From Micromonospora qiuiae (lineage in GTDB: Bacteria > Actinomycetota > Actinomycetes > Mycobacteriales > Micromonosporaceae): a stretch of 57,806 nt of DNA. Position 1 is the first letter of the stretch; every line of letters starts with the position of its first letter. Both the position numbers and the translations under genes were made by a program. Location: positions 1 to 57,806 of the forward strand of contig NZ_BOPC01000059.1 of the NCBI RefSeq assembly GCF_016863555.1, read 5' to 3'. Below the pieces are notes generated by a model. The model made no database searches. It saw only the letters and a program-made list of their open reading frames with translations, and had not been told where the DNA came from. Positions 37,097 to 44,713 of the stretch are shown piece by piece.

Positions 37097-37110
37097 GTGA
37101 AACGTTTCAC
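37097..37110. promoter_or_regulatory. LacI-type operator GTGAAACGTTTCAC
   Basis: A perfect 14-bp palindrome sharing the 12-bp core with 18182-18195 and 30463-30476. It lies in the 281-base divergent region between rhaT and the LacI regulator gene, nearer rhaT, and could serve both promoters. Apart from this site I see nothing clear in the rest of the region. Confidence 0.88.
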
Positions 37111-37327
37111 AGGTGGCAGTGACTTTAGGCGGCGGCCCCATACGGGTCAAGGTTTTCCGGCCGGTTACCAACTCGTTATCCTGGACCGCCTCCACCCCAT
37201 CGGCGGCGTGTCCTGATCCGGCCACGTTCGCCCCATCCACACCACAGCGGTCGTCACCGCTGGTACCTTTCACCGCGCGGAACGGAATCAACCGCCGGCC
37301 GCCGGTCACCACAGGCTTGAGGGAGAG

Positions 37328-38347
37328 ATGGCCGCCGCCAACATCAAACAAGTGGCGAAGCACGCGGGTGTGTCGCTCGGGACCGTCAGCAACGTGCTCA
37401 ACCGGCCCGACCTCGTCTCCCCGGCCACCCGCCAGAAGGTGCTCGACGCCATCACCGAGCTGGGATACGTCCGCAACGACTCCGCCCGTCAACTACGCGC
37501 CGGGCGCAGCCGTACCGTGGCGATCCTGGTCCTCGACGTGTCGAACCCGTTCTTCACCGACGTCGTCCGCGGCGCGGAAGCGGTGGTCGAGAAAGCCGGC
37601 GGGATGTTGATCGTGTGCAACAGCGGTGAAGACCCACGGCGGGAGCAACGCAACCTCGACATGCTCGAGGAGCAGCGCGTGCAGGGCCTGCTCGTGACCC
37701 CCGTCTCCGACGGTCGGCACCCACGGCTGGACGCGTTCGTCAAGCGGGGCATTCCGGTGGTGCTCGTCGACCGGGGCTCCGGGCACCCGAGTCGATGCTC
37801 GGTCGCCGTCGACGACGTCGCCGGAGGGCGCTTGGCCGCCGAACACCTCGCCGAGCGGGGACACGAACGGATCGGGTTCGTTGGCGGCCCGGTCACGATC
37901 CGCCAGGTGGCCGACCGGCACCACGGTGCCGCCGCCGCGCTCGCCGACCGCGACACCCCGCATGACCTCCAGCTCTTCACGACACCGAGCCTGTCCGTCG
38001 ACGCCGGTCGGCAGGCCGCCGACGAACTGGCGGCACTCGCCGCCGGGGAACGGCCCACGGCGGTCTTCTGCGCCAACGACCTGCTCGCGCTCGGCGTGCT
38101 CCAAGGTCTGACCGCGCACGGGCTGCGAGTGCCCGAGGACGTCGCCATCGTCGGCTACGACGACATCGAGTTCGCCGCTGCGGCGGCCGTACCCCTGAGC
38201 TCCGTACGGCAGCCCCGAGCCCAGTTGGGCCGCACCGCCGCCGAACTTCTCCTCGAAGAGTCCATGAACGACGGCAATCATCAGCATCGCCACGTCATGT
38301 TCCAGCCCGAACTGGTGATTCGGGTTTCCAGCGACCGCTACCGCTGA
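37328..38347 (+). CDS. LacI-family regulator of the rhamnose locus
   Basis: 339 residues from ATG 37328 with GAGGGAGAG upstream. The N-terminal HTH is IKQVAKHAGVSLGTVSNVLNRPDLVSPATRQKVLDAI (residues 6-42), followed by the hinge helix SARQLRAGRS that inserts at central CG steps. The ligand domain has ILVLDVSNPFFTDVVRG, PVVLVDRG, DDVAGGRLAAEHL, IGFVGGP, FCANDLLALGVLQ and VGYDDIEFAAAAAVPLSSVRQP. By position and by the matching palindromes it is the likely repressor of rhaT, the aldolase operon and the glycosidases. The inducer could be rhamnose or a phosphorylated intermediate. Confidence 0.93.
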   Translation: MAAANIKQVAKHAGVSLGTVSNVLNRPDLVSPATRQKVLDAITELGYVRNDSARQLRAGRSRTVAILVLDVSNPFFTDVVRGAEAVVEKAGGMLIVCNSGEDPRREQRNLDMLEEQRVQGLLVTPVSDGRHPRLDAFVKRGIPVVLVDRGSGHPSRCSVAVDDVAGGRLAAEHLAERGHERIGFVGGPVTIRQVADRHHGAAAALADRDTPHDLQLFTTPSLSVDAGRQAADELAALAAGERPTAVFCANDLLALGVLQGLTAHGLRVPEDVAIVGYDDIEFAAAAAVPLSSVRQPRAQLGRTAAELLLEESMNDGNHQHRHVMFQPELVIRVSSDRYR

Positions 38348-38439
38348 ACCCGCGACCCGGGAACGAGCCGGGCCGGGAACAGCCATCGCGCTGGCGCTGG
38401 CCCGGGGCACCTGCGTCGAGCCACGCGCCAAGTCACCGC

Positions 38440-38900
38440 CGCTGCGCCGCCGACTGGGCCGCTGGGTTTCCTTGTTGATGCTGGAGCGCGACCCGTGCAA
38501 GGTGTTGACGTCCAGCCATCCCTGCACCTCGGCTCGGCCGAGGTACCAGCCCAGGAACTCCGGCGTGACCCCCCGAACCCGGGCGCACCCGTATGCAGGT
38601 GTCGCCCATCAGCCAACCGGCTACCTTCCCGGTGACGGTGCCGAACCGTTTCGTATCACCCACCCGGACCAGCAGGATGTCTCCGCGCTGCAACTGGTAA
38701 CGGTCCAGCCGCCGAACGGTCCACTCGCTCACCCGCTTCTTCGGGTCTGGTGCGATGCCACCGTCGCGGATGCCTCCGGCCATGACCATCGGAACGCCCT
38801 CCGGCAGGTGGCCCGAGTCGCGCAACCGGGTACCCGATGGGCCGGGTTTGGATCTCACATCGCTGACCCAATGGGCCCACCCACCAGTCGGCGGGCACCG
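38440..38900 (-). pseudogene. Type I restriction HsdS fragment
   Basis: The minus strand encodes LRDSGHLPEGVPMVMAGGIRDGGIAPDP, then LDRYQLQRGDILLVRVGDTKRFGTVTGKVAGWLMGDTCIRVRPGSG, a typical target-recognition domain of HsdS. At a six-base C run near 38565 the frame slips; the next frame continues TPEFLGWYLGRAEVQGWLDVNTL and SINKETQ. No start, second recognition domain or hsdM is next to it. It is not a copy of the HsdS at 53766-54380. Confidence 0.75.
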
Positions 38901-38925
38901 CACCGATGAGACTGTCCCTGGTCGT

Positions 38926-39196
38926 TCCCGCCCCGGGAGACGGAGGCGCTGCTGGCGTATGACTTCATCGAGACGATCACGCTGACCGGAGCACGGGTAT
39001 ACGCGCTGACGGCGTCGAGCACCTCAGCCCTCGGATTCGGATCCGGGATGCTGCCGCTACGCGACCACCCTACGAGTAATGCAGAACAACCGAAACCTTC
39101 GTGATGGACCTCGAGGATGCCGGTTGCCGCGCCAAGCACCTCATCCGTAACCGGGACGGACCGCATTCGTTTTGCCCGAAAATAGTCCGTCGTTAA
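38926..39196 (+). pseudogene. Integrase-core (DDE, rve) transposase fragment
   Basis: Two short stretches in different frames match one actinobacterial integrase-core protein: ETEALLAYDFIETITLTGARVYALTA from about 38940 and VMDLEDAGCRAKHLIRNRDG near 39103-39165. The first includes the catalytic-Asp strand and the second the region of the second Asp. The intervening part is garbled and both ends are missing. Confidence 0.65.
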
Positions 39197-39719
39197 GAGG
39201 TCCAACGACGATCACAACTCCGCCGATGCAGTACGCCCACCAGGCGATTTTCAATGGAGGCAACCAAGACCGGCTCGCTAAACCACCCGAGTTAAGGGTT
39301 CCAGCAGCGCCCCACACGACACCACATCGAGCTAAAACGATACATTGAGGGTATCCGCGAGCTTCTGACCTGCGGAAACCCTCTCGCTGTCGGGACGGCC
39401 GGATTTGAACCGACGACCCCTTGTTACGGAACGTAGCCATCCCAGACTTGTCGCCGCTTGCCACAAATGGGCATTGACCTGCAGAGACAGTGTCGATCAC
39501 TAGTCTTGCCTTGTCACTGATTGTCAATCATCAGCCGGGGTTTTCGGGGGGTAAATGGGGGGCGCTGTGGGGCCATGCCCGCCACGTAATCGGCGATCTC
39601 GCCGCGCCCCGAAAATCTCCGAATACCGAAACCATTGGGACCGATTCAGGACGAACGCGTCGGTGGATCGAGGCTGAGAGGCGCCGCACCCGACCATCAG
39701 GCCCTTATCCACCTGCCAG
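39197..39719. other. Gene-poor stretch with tRNA remnant
   Basis: 523 bases without a convincing gene. The only recognisable item is the tRNA 3' remnant at 39388-39424. Short open frames exist but none has a ribosome site or known motif. Confidence 0.55.
39388..39424 (-). repeat. tRNA-Pro-like 3'-end remnant, candidate attachment site
   Basis: On the minus strand the sequence runs from the end of an anticodon stem (CAAG) through a variable loop (GGGTC) into a T-arm (GTCGGTTCAAATCCGGC) and acceptor strand CGTCCCGA. A CGTCCCG acceptor fits actinobacterial tRNA-Pro. The 5' half is missing. Twenty-eight bases are shared, with one mismatch, with 10159-10186 in the opposite orientation. The rhamnose locus lies between them. 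Confidence 0.65.
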
Positions 39720-40064
39720 ATGACCACCACCATCACCCCTTGGAGCCTGGCGTCCACAACCACCTCCGGCGGCCCCCTCGCGACCTTCACCTACTGGGCG
39801 GCCCCGACGTCGGCGGGTCACACCGCGCCCCTCTCCGCCGAACCGGCCTGGAGGGGGCCGTGGCTGGCATCGCACGGCTTCGTCGTGCTCGGCATCCAGA
39901 CCAACAGCCGCGACGATTTCGGCACAGCCCACCCCAACATGGCACATGGCCGGCCGCCCACGGCGTTGTCCTCGGGCGGCGGGACGGTGCTGCAGTTTCT
40001 CAGCCACCGGCCGGCGTGCGTGCGGCGCTCGTCGTACGGGAACCGATCCCCACGGGAACGTTAG
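39720..40064 (+). pseudogene. Dienelactone/PET-hydrolase-like fragment
   Basis: ATG 39720 opens a frame whose middle (WRGPWLASHGFVVLGIQTNSRDDFGTA) is the strand-helix-strand unit that follows the oxyanion loop in cutinase-like and PET hydrolase-like alpha/beta hydrolases. The GxSxG nucleophile region is missing or garbled; only a SSGGGTV stretch remains. There is no signal peptide. Confidence 0.6.
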
Positions 40065-40097
40065 GTGTTTCCTTGACGGCCGTCATCGACGTGTCTA

Positions 40098-40113
40098 ATG
40101 TTTTCATAAACAT
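40098..40113. promoter_or_regulatory. Inverted repeat ATGTTT-TCAT-AAACAT
   Basis: A perfect 6+4+6 palindrome 17 bases upstream of the esterase start codon and just before its ribosome site GGAGG. Its position would let a bound repressor block transcription of that gene. It is unlike the TGAAACGTTTCA operators of the rhamnose locus, so a different regulator is expected. Confidence 0.6.
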
Positions 40114-40130
40114 CCTTCGATGGAGGTGCC

Positions 40131-41516
40131 ATGAGGCGAACCAGGGCAGCGCTGGCTGGAGTGGCCAGCTTCCTGCTCCTCACCGTGGGTTTTGTCGCCC
40201 TGTCTCCGCCGGCGTCCGCCGCGTCGCTGGTCGAGGTGACCAACTTCGGCAACAACCCGGGCGGCATGCGGATGCACATATACGTGCCGGACAACCGGCC
40301 CGCCAATCCGGCGATAGTGGTAGCCATGCACGGCTGCGGCGGATCGGGGCCGGGCTTCTACTCGGGCAGCGAGTTCGCCTCGCTGTCGAACCAGTACGGG
40401 TTCATCGTGATCTACCCGAGTGCCATGCAGGAGGCCGGGTTCGGCAAGTGTTTCGACACCTGGTCGGACGCGTCCAAGCGCCGTGGTGGCGGCAGCGACC
40501 CGGTCTCCATCGAGTCGATGGTGAACTACGCCCGGACGCAGCACGGCGGTGACATCAACCGGGTCTACGCCACCGGCAGCTCGTCCGGCGGCATGATGAC
40601 CCAGCACATGCTCGCGGTCTATCCCGACCTGTTCAAGGCGGGTGCATCTTTCATGGGCGTGCCCTTCAACTGTTTCGCCAACGCGGCCGCCTACCCGCCC
40701 GGCGGTTCCTGCACCAACGGCACGATGAACCGGACTCCCCAGCAGTGGGGTGACCTGGTTCGGGCGGCGTACCCCGGCTACACCGGCCCTCGCCCGCCGA
40801 TCCAACTGTGGCACGGCACCAACGACACCCTCGTGCCCTACTCCCTGTTGCAGGAGTCGGTCGAGCAGTGGACCAACGTGCACGGGCTGAGCCAGACCCC
40901 GACGTCCACCGACACCCCGCAGCCCAACTGGAACCGCCGCCGCTTCGGCACCCAGGTCGAGGCATACGCCATCCAGGGCGCCGGGCACAGCCTGCCGTCG
41001 AGCGGCATGGCGCGGGTCGCCATCCAGTTTTTCGGCTTGGACCGCTCGACCTCACCTACCACTCCGCCGCCGACCGGTACGCCGACGCCGACCAACAACC
41101 CGACCACACCGCCGCCCACCTCACCACCCGGCTCCACCAGCGAAATCATCGGCACTCAATCCAACCGATGCATCGACGTACCCAACGCCTCCCGCAACAA
41201 CGGCACCCGGGTCCAGCTCTACGACTGCAACAAGCAGACCAACCAGGCATGGACCTACACCGCCAACAAACAACTACAGGTCTACGGCAACATGTGCCTC
41301 GACGCCGCAGGCTCCGGCAACGGCGCCGCAGTCCAGATCTACAGCTGCCACAACCAGACCAACCAACAATGGAACATCAATTCCAACGGCACCATCAGCG
41401 GCGTCCAGTCCGGACGATGCCTCGACGCCTGGAGCACCAACAACGGCGCCCAAATCCAGCTCTACGACTGCCACGGGCAGACCAACCAGCAATTCCGACT
41501 CGCCCGCCTCGCATAA
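40131..41516 (+). CDS. Secreted PHB-depolymerase-family esterase with C-terminal ricin-type lectin
   Basis: 461 residues. A Sec signal peptide ends at ASAA near residue 31. Residues 35-310 are an esterase of the PHB depolymerase/feruloyl-acetylxylan esterase type: VVAMHGCGGSG, YATGSSSGGMM with the nucleophile Ser near 151 in G-S-S-S-G, HGTNDTLVPY with the likely Asp, and GAGHSLPSS with the His. A Pro/Thr linker (residues 314-340) leads to a ricin-B/CBM13 beta-trefoil with repeats NRCIDV, NMCLDAAG and GRCLDAW, each with a QxW-type end. Likely substrate: ester-linked groups on plant polysaccharide, held by the lectin. Confidence 0.92.
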   Translation: MRRTRAALAGVASFLLLTVGFVALSPPASAASLVEVTNFGNNPGGMRMHIYVPDNRPANPAIVVAMHGCGGSGPGFYSGSEFASLSNQYGFIVIYPSAMQEAGFGKCFDTWSDASKRRGGGSDPVSIESMVNYARTQHGGDINRVYATGSSSGGMMTQHMLAVYPDLFKAGASFMGVPFNCFANAAAYPPGGSCTNGTMNRTPQQWGDLVRAAYPGYTGPRPPIQLWHGTNDTLVPYSLLQESVEQWTNVHGLSQTPTSTDTPQPNWNRRRFGTQVEAYAIQGAGHSLPSSGMARVAIQFFGLDRSTSPTTPPPTGTPTPTNNPTTPPPTSPPGSTSEIIGTQSNRCIDVPNASRNNGTRVQLYDCNKQTNQAWTYTANKQLQVYGNMCLDAAGSGNGAAVQIYSCHNQTNQQWNINSNGTISGVQSGRCLDAWSTNNGAQIQLYDCHGQTNQQFRLARLA

Positions 41517-41547
41517 CAATCATGACCCACACGACAAACTGAACCGG

Positions 41548-41574
41548 GCGGGCCCGACACCACGCCGGGCCCGC
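41548..41574 (+). terminator. Hairpin after the esterase gene
   Basis: GCGGGCCCG pairs with CGGGCCCGC across a 9-base loop, 31 bases past the stop codon. It is the likely terminator of the esterase transcript. The next 220 bases hold no convincing gene. Confidence 0.6.
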
Positions 41575-41794
41575 TCGAAGGCGGCCACCTGACGGGCGGA
41601 ACGCTGACGGCGGCCTGAAGCGGATCCGAAGAGACCCTGGTTGGCTCAGCTACCTACATGGCGACCGGAAGCGTCTCGATCCAACAGGCTGCGACCTTTG
41701 CGGCCAGCAGGGATTGGGCCTCCTCGGCGTCCGCCCGTGTCAGGAAGACTCCCGCACCCGAGATCTTCGGCCCGTTTTCGCTGCCCACGTCGGT

Positions 41795-42050
41795 CGTGAG
41801 GACGAAGACCGCTACCGCGCCGCGCTCGACAGCGGCACCGACCCCACCATCGTCAGCCGCTGGATCACCGACGTCCACGCCGACAGGTCACCGCCGAAGC
41901 AACCCTGCGCCGACTCACCGGACGCCACACCATGCCCCCGGACGAGATCCGCCACATCTTGGCAACCCTGGGAAACATCACCACCGTGCTCCGCGACGCC
42001 GACCCCGCACGCCCCCGACTCGCCCCACGCGGCTGGCCCCGACCGCCACC
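41795..42050 (+). pseudogene. Serine recombinase C-terminal fragment
   Basis: The plus strand encodes EDRYRAALDSGTDPTIVSRWITDVHADR, then after a frame slip near 41885 VTAEATLRRLTGRHTMPPDEIRHILATLGNITTVLRDADPA. This matches the helical tail of large serine recombinases/resolvases from actinobacterial integrative elements. The catalytic N-terminal domain is absent. Confidence 0.6.
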
Positions 42051-42236
42051 TCGCCCGATTCCCGAGAGCATAGGCACGCATCGGCCTCTCCGGCCTGGCC
42101 ATAGAGCCGGATGGAAACTGATCTGCGCCGAAGGAAGGAGGCCAAGGGGCGCTTGCCCGAACGACACGACGACGACGCGCACGTACAGTCGATTCCATTC
42201 GCCGGCCGGCGGTCGGAGTACGGGGAGAACGGTCGA

Positions 42237-43007
42237 ATGAAGCCCAGAAGAGTGAGCCTGCTGGACCTCGGGTTGGATTCATCGTTCGACGCGGCGATGA
42301 CCTTCGTGCAGTCGACACTGCAGAACATCAACGCCGGGTGCGAGGAACCCATCGTCGACATCGACTTCGTCCGGTCGCGAGACCCCGACACGGTGGTCTC
42401 CGCCTTCACCGCATCATGCGACGTCCTACATGTCATGGCGCACGGCGATCATACGGTCACGCCGACGTTCAGCAGCACGGACGGCAAGGTCGAAATCTCG
42501 TTGGAGCACCTGGGAGAAGTCGCGGCAGACCAGAGCAAGGGCATCTCGACGAGCGCCATCATCGCGGACGGCTGCAAGACCGGCACCGGCGTATGGCAGA
42601 AGGCGGTGCGGGACTGCCTTCAGGGAGAAGTGACCTACATCGGCACCTCCGCCGTCGTCGGCTGGCACGAGAGCGGTGTCTTCTGCTCCGCGTTCTACGG
42701 TGCCCTCTTCCGCAACCGCGGCAGGGGCATGACACCGGCCGAGCAAGCCCTGGATGCCGCCGATCGCGCCATCCAGGCGTACACCTTGCTGACCGACAGG
42801 GAACTGCCCGTTCAAGGTCGTGACTTTGAAGCCGAGCCAGCGAGCACGCACACTGCTCGGCTAGTTCCGGCGCCGTTGAGCCGCGAATGCGGAGCCTGTT
42901 GGGGTTCGAGGCGCCCCGGAATCCAACACCTCGAGACCGGGTTTGACCTGGAGTGTTGGCTTTGGATGTGTGTCGTGATTGACACGAACCGATGCCCAGT
43001 GTGGTGA
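42237..43007 (+). CDS. Stand-alone CHAT/caspase-like protein, probable frameshifted 3' end
   Basis: From ATG 42237 (GGGGAG upstream). The core has a caspase-like dyad: DVLHVMAHGDH with His near residue 69 and SAIIADGCKTG with Cys near residue 113, followed by YIGTSAVVGWHESGVFCSAFYGALF. No TPR, nucleotide-binding or other module is attached. After about residue 190 the frame runs into unlikely sequence, while the frame beside it, entered by skipping one C in the CCC at 42807-42809, reads PFKVVTLKPSQRARTLLG and stops at 42864. I take that as the natural end, giving about 208 residues. Possible role: a protease effector; partner and trigger unknown. Confidence 0.7.
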   Translation: MKPRRVSLLDLGLDSSFDAAMTFVQSTLQNINAGCEEPIVDIDFVRSRDPDTVVSAFTASCDVLHVMAHGDHTVTPTFSSTDGKVEISLEHLGEVAADQSKGISTSAIIADGCKTGTGVWQKAVRDCLQGEVTYIGTSAVVGWHESGVFCSAFYGALFRNRGRGMTPAEQALDAADRAIQAYTLLTDRELPVQGRDFEAEPASTHTARLVPAPLSRECGACWGSRRPGIQHLETGFDLECWLWMCVVIDTNRCPVW

Positions 43008-43054
43008 TGTGGTTCACCAGCGTTATCCCGCTCGGCTGAAGATCAGCCTAGCTT

Positions 43055-43090
43055 GACGGGTCCTGAGCCAGGCGTTCGGGACCCGTCTTT
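43055..43090. terminator. Hairpin between the CHAT gene and the IS110 remnant
   Basis: GACGGGTCC pairs with GGACCCGTC across a 15-base loop, followed by TTT on the plus strand. A plausible rho-independent terminator for plus-strand transcripts. Confidence 0.5.
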
Positions 43091-43167
43091 GCGCGCGAGC
43101 CCCCTCCGGCTCAGCCGGACGCGCCTCCACGACCTGACGCGGTGTGCGCTCATGGCTCCCCTCTGTG

Positions 43168-44333
43168 TCAAAACACCATCGGTAGGAGAGTTCTATCCTG
43201 GGTGGCGGCGGGTCCGGGAAGTGACTTCTCCGAAGAGCCGGCCTGGGGATGCGGGTCGGTCACGCTAAAGCCAGTAGGCGTTCCCCGGTATCCTCCCGGA
43301 CCCGCCGCCGTGGCTACCGCGTCGTTGATCATGCAGCGGTAGACGATGTCGGACAGGCGTCGTTTCAGGGCGCGCATCGCTTCCATCGAGGTCTTGCCGG
43401 CGGCCTTCTTCCGGTCGAAGTAGGCGCGGCCATCGGTGGGATTGCGCAGCTGGACGGTGGCCATGATGTGTAGCACCCGGTTGATCTGCCGGTTCCCGGC
43501 ACGGGAGAGCCGGTGGCGAACCTGCTCGCCGAAGGACGCGTCGATGGGAGCGGTGCCGTTCCAGGAGGCGAAGTGGGCCCGGTTCGGGAACCGGGTGATG
43601 TCACCGACCTCGACCAGCAGCCGGGCAGCGCCGGAGGGTCCGATGCCGTGCAGGTCCATCAACGTGGTGCCGGTGGAGTCACCAGTTCCTTCAACTCCTT
43701 GTCGGCCTCCTTGGAGCGCTGGTAGATGCGTTCGAGGTCACCGATCAGCTCCGCGGCGACTCGCCGTCGGGCCTTGCCGACCGCGTCGCGGGGCCGGACC
43801 GTGGCCAGCAGTGCTTTGGCCTGGGCGGCGGACAGGCTCTTCTTCGCCCCGCCCGGAATCAGTTCCAGCAGCAGTTGGTGCAGCTGGGACACCATCCGGG
43901 TGTGATCCTCGCCGAGAGAGCGACGCCGGTCGACCAGAATCCGCAGCAGAGCAAGCTGCTCATCGTTGACCACCGGGCGCAGCCCGGTCATGCGGGTGCC
44001 GACCAACGCGATGGAGTGTGCGTCGGTGGCGTCGGTCTTGCGGCCCTGCCCGGTGGCGAACACCCGCGCCCGGGCGGACAGCTTCGGCGGAACGTCGACG
44101 ACCTGCTCGCCGTCGGCCAGTAGCCGGTTGGCGATGTGCCGGCCGATGCCCTGACAGCCCTCGATCGCCCACACCCGGTCCGGCCACCGGCCGGCGTACT
44201 TCGTGTAGCCGTCGCGGTCGGTGTCGAACCGGCCGCCCCCGACGACCGTCTCGTCGCCGGCCATGACCTCGATCGTCGACGAACGCTTGTGCGGGTCCAT
44301 CCCGATGACCACACGATCTGACGTGCCACTCAC
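43168..44333 (-). mobile_element. IS110-family element, transposase split by a frameshift
   Basis: Transposase from GTG 44333. The N-terminal DEDD nuclease part reads VIGMDPHKRSSTIEV, WAIEGCQGIGRH, ARVFATGQGRKTDATDAHSIALV; the frame ends at TGA near 43659 after KELKELV. One frame over, from about 43680, MDLHGIGPSGAARLLVEVGD continues into the C-terminal transposase_20 domain (FASWNGTAPIDASFG, LSRAGNRQINRVLHIMA). Adding one base at the junction restores a normal IS110 transposase of about 390 residues. The catalytic Ser of the C-terminal domain is present in SRAGNRQ. Confidence 0.85.
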
Positions 44334-44626
44334 CGCATCCTCCGATGCTCGAACCACCTGGTTGTCGAGCCGGGAGGGCAACGCCACTTCGAGCCGAGCA
44401 AACCCCTCTTGAGCCTCTCCCCGCCCTGGGGCGACGCCCGGGCCACGCAGGCCAAATGAGAGCCACACGACCAGCATGGGCAGCCGAAAAGTGAGCGACG
44501 GCCCGGGCGCCTCGACCGAAGCCTGGCCGGGCCACGGTCACAGGTCAATGAAACAAGTAGCCGAAAAGCGGATACTTGATCAAGCGTTGGAGGGTACGCC
44601 AGCCGTCAATCCGCCGTACACCTTGC
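44334..44626. other. Upstream non-coding end of the IS110 element
   Basis: About 290 bases between the transposase start and the PHO box. IS110-group elements carry their guide (bridge) RNA in the non-coding end upstream of the transposase, so the part next to 44334 may hold such an RNA gene. I could not define the exact element end or fold the RNA by eye. No coding sequence is supported here. Confidence 0.4.
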
Positions 44627-44659
44627 GTTCACGTCTAGTTCTGACGTAGTTCAAAGCTG
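44627..44659. promoter_or_regulatory. PHO box: three tandem 11-bp repeats
   Basis: GTTCACGTCTA, GTTCTGACGTA and GTTCAAAGCTG follow one another without gaps. Each begins GTTC at an exact 11-base pitch, the known arrangement of PhoP direct-repeat units in Streptomyces and relatives. A further GTTCACC sits at 44668. The site is 55 bases upstream of the chosen start of the VTC-domain gene, the right place for activation of that operon under phosphate starvation. Confidence 0.75.
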
Positions 44660-44713
44660 GCTTTGAGGTTCACCTGGTTACGTCGCTTCGTCCCTACCGT
44701 AACCAGATGGGCT

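Noticed and set aside
39388..39470. A complete tRNA gene on the minus strand
   Set aside because: Only the T-arm, variable loop and acceptor 3' strand fit. No matching 5' acceptor strand, D-arm or anticodon loop precedes them.
41654..41878. A 74-residue minus-strand frame near the recombinase scrap
   Set aside because: No ribosome site or known motif, and the opposite strand carries the recognisable recombinase remnant.
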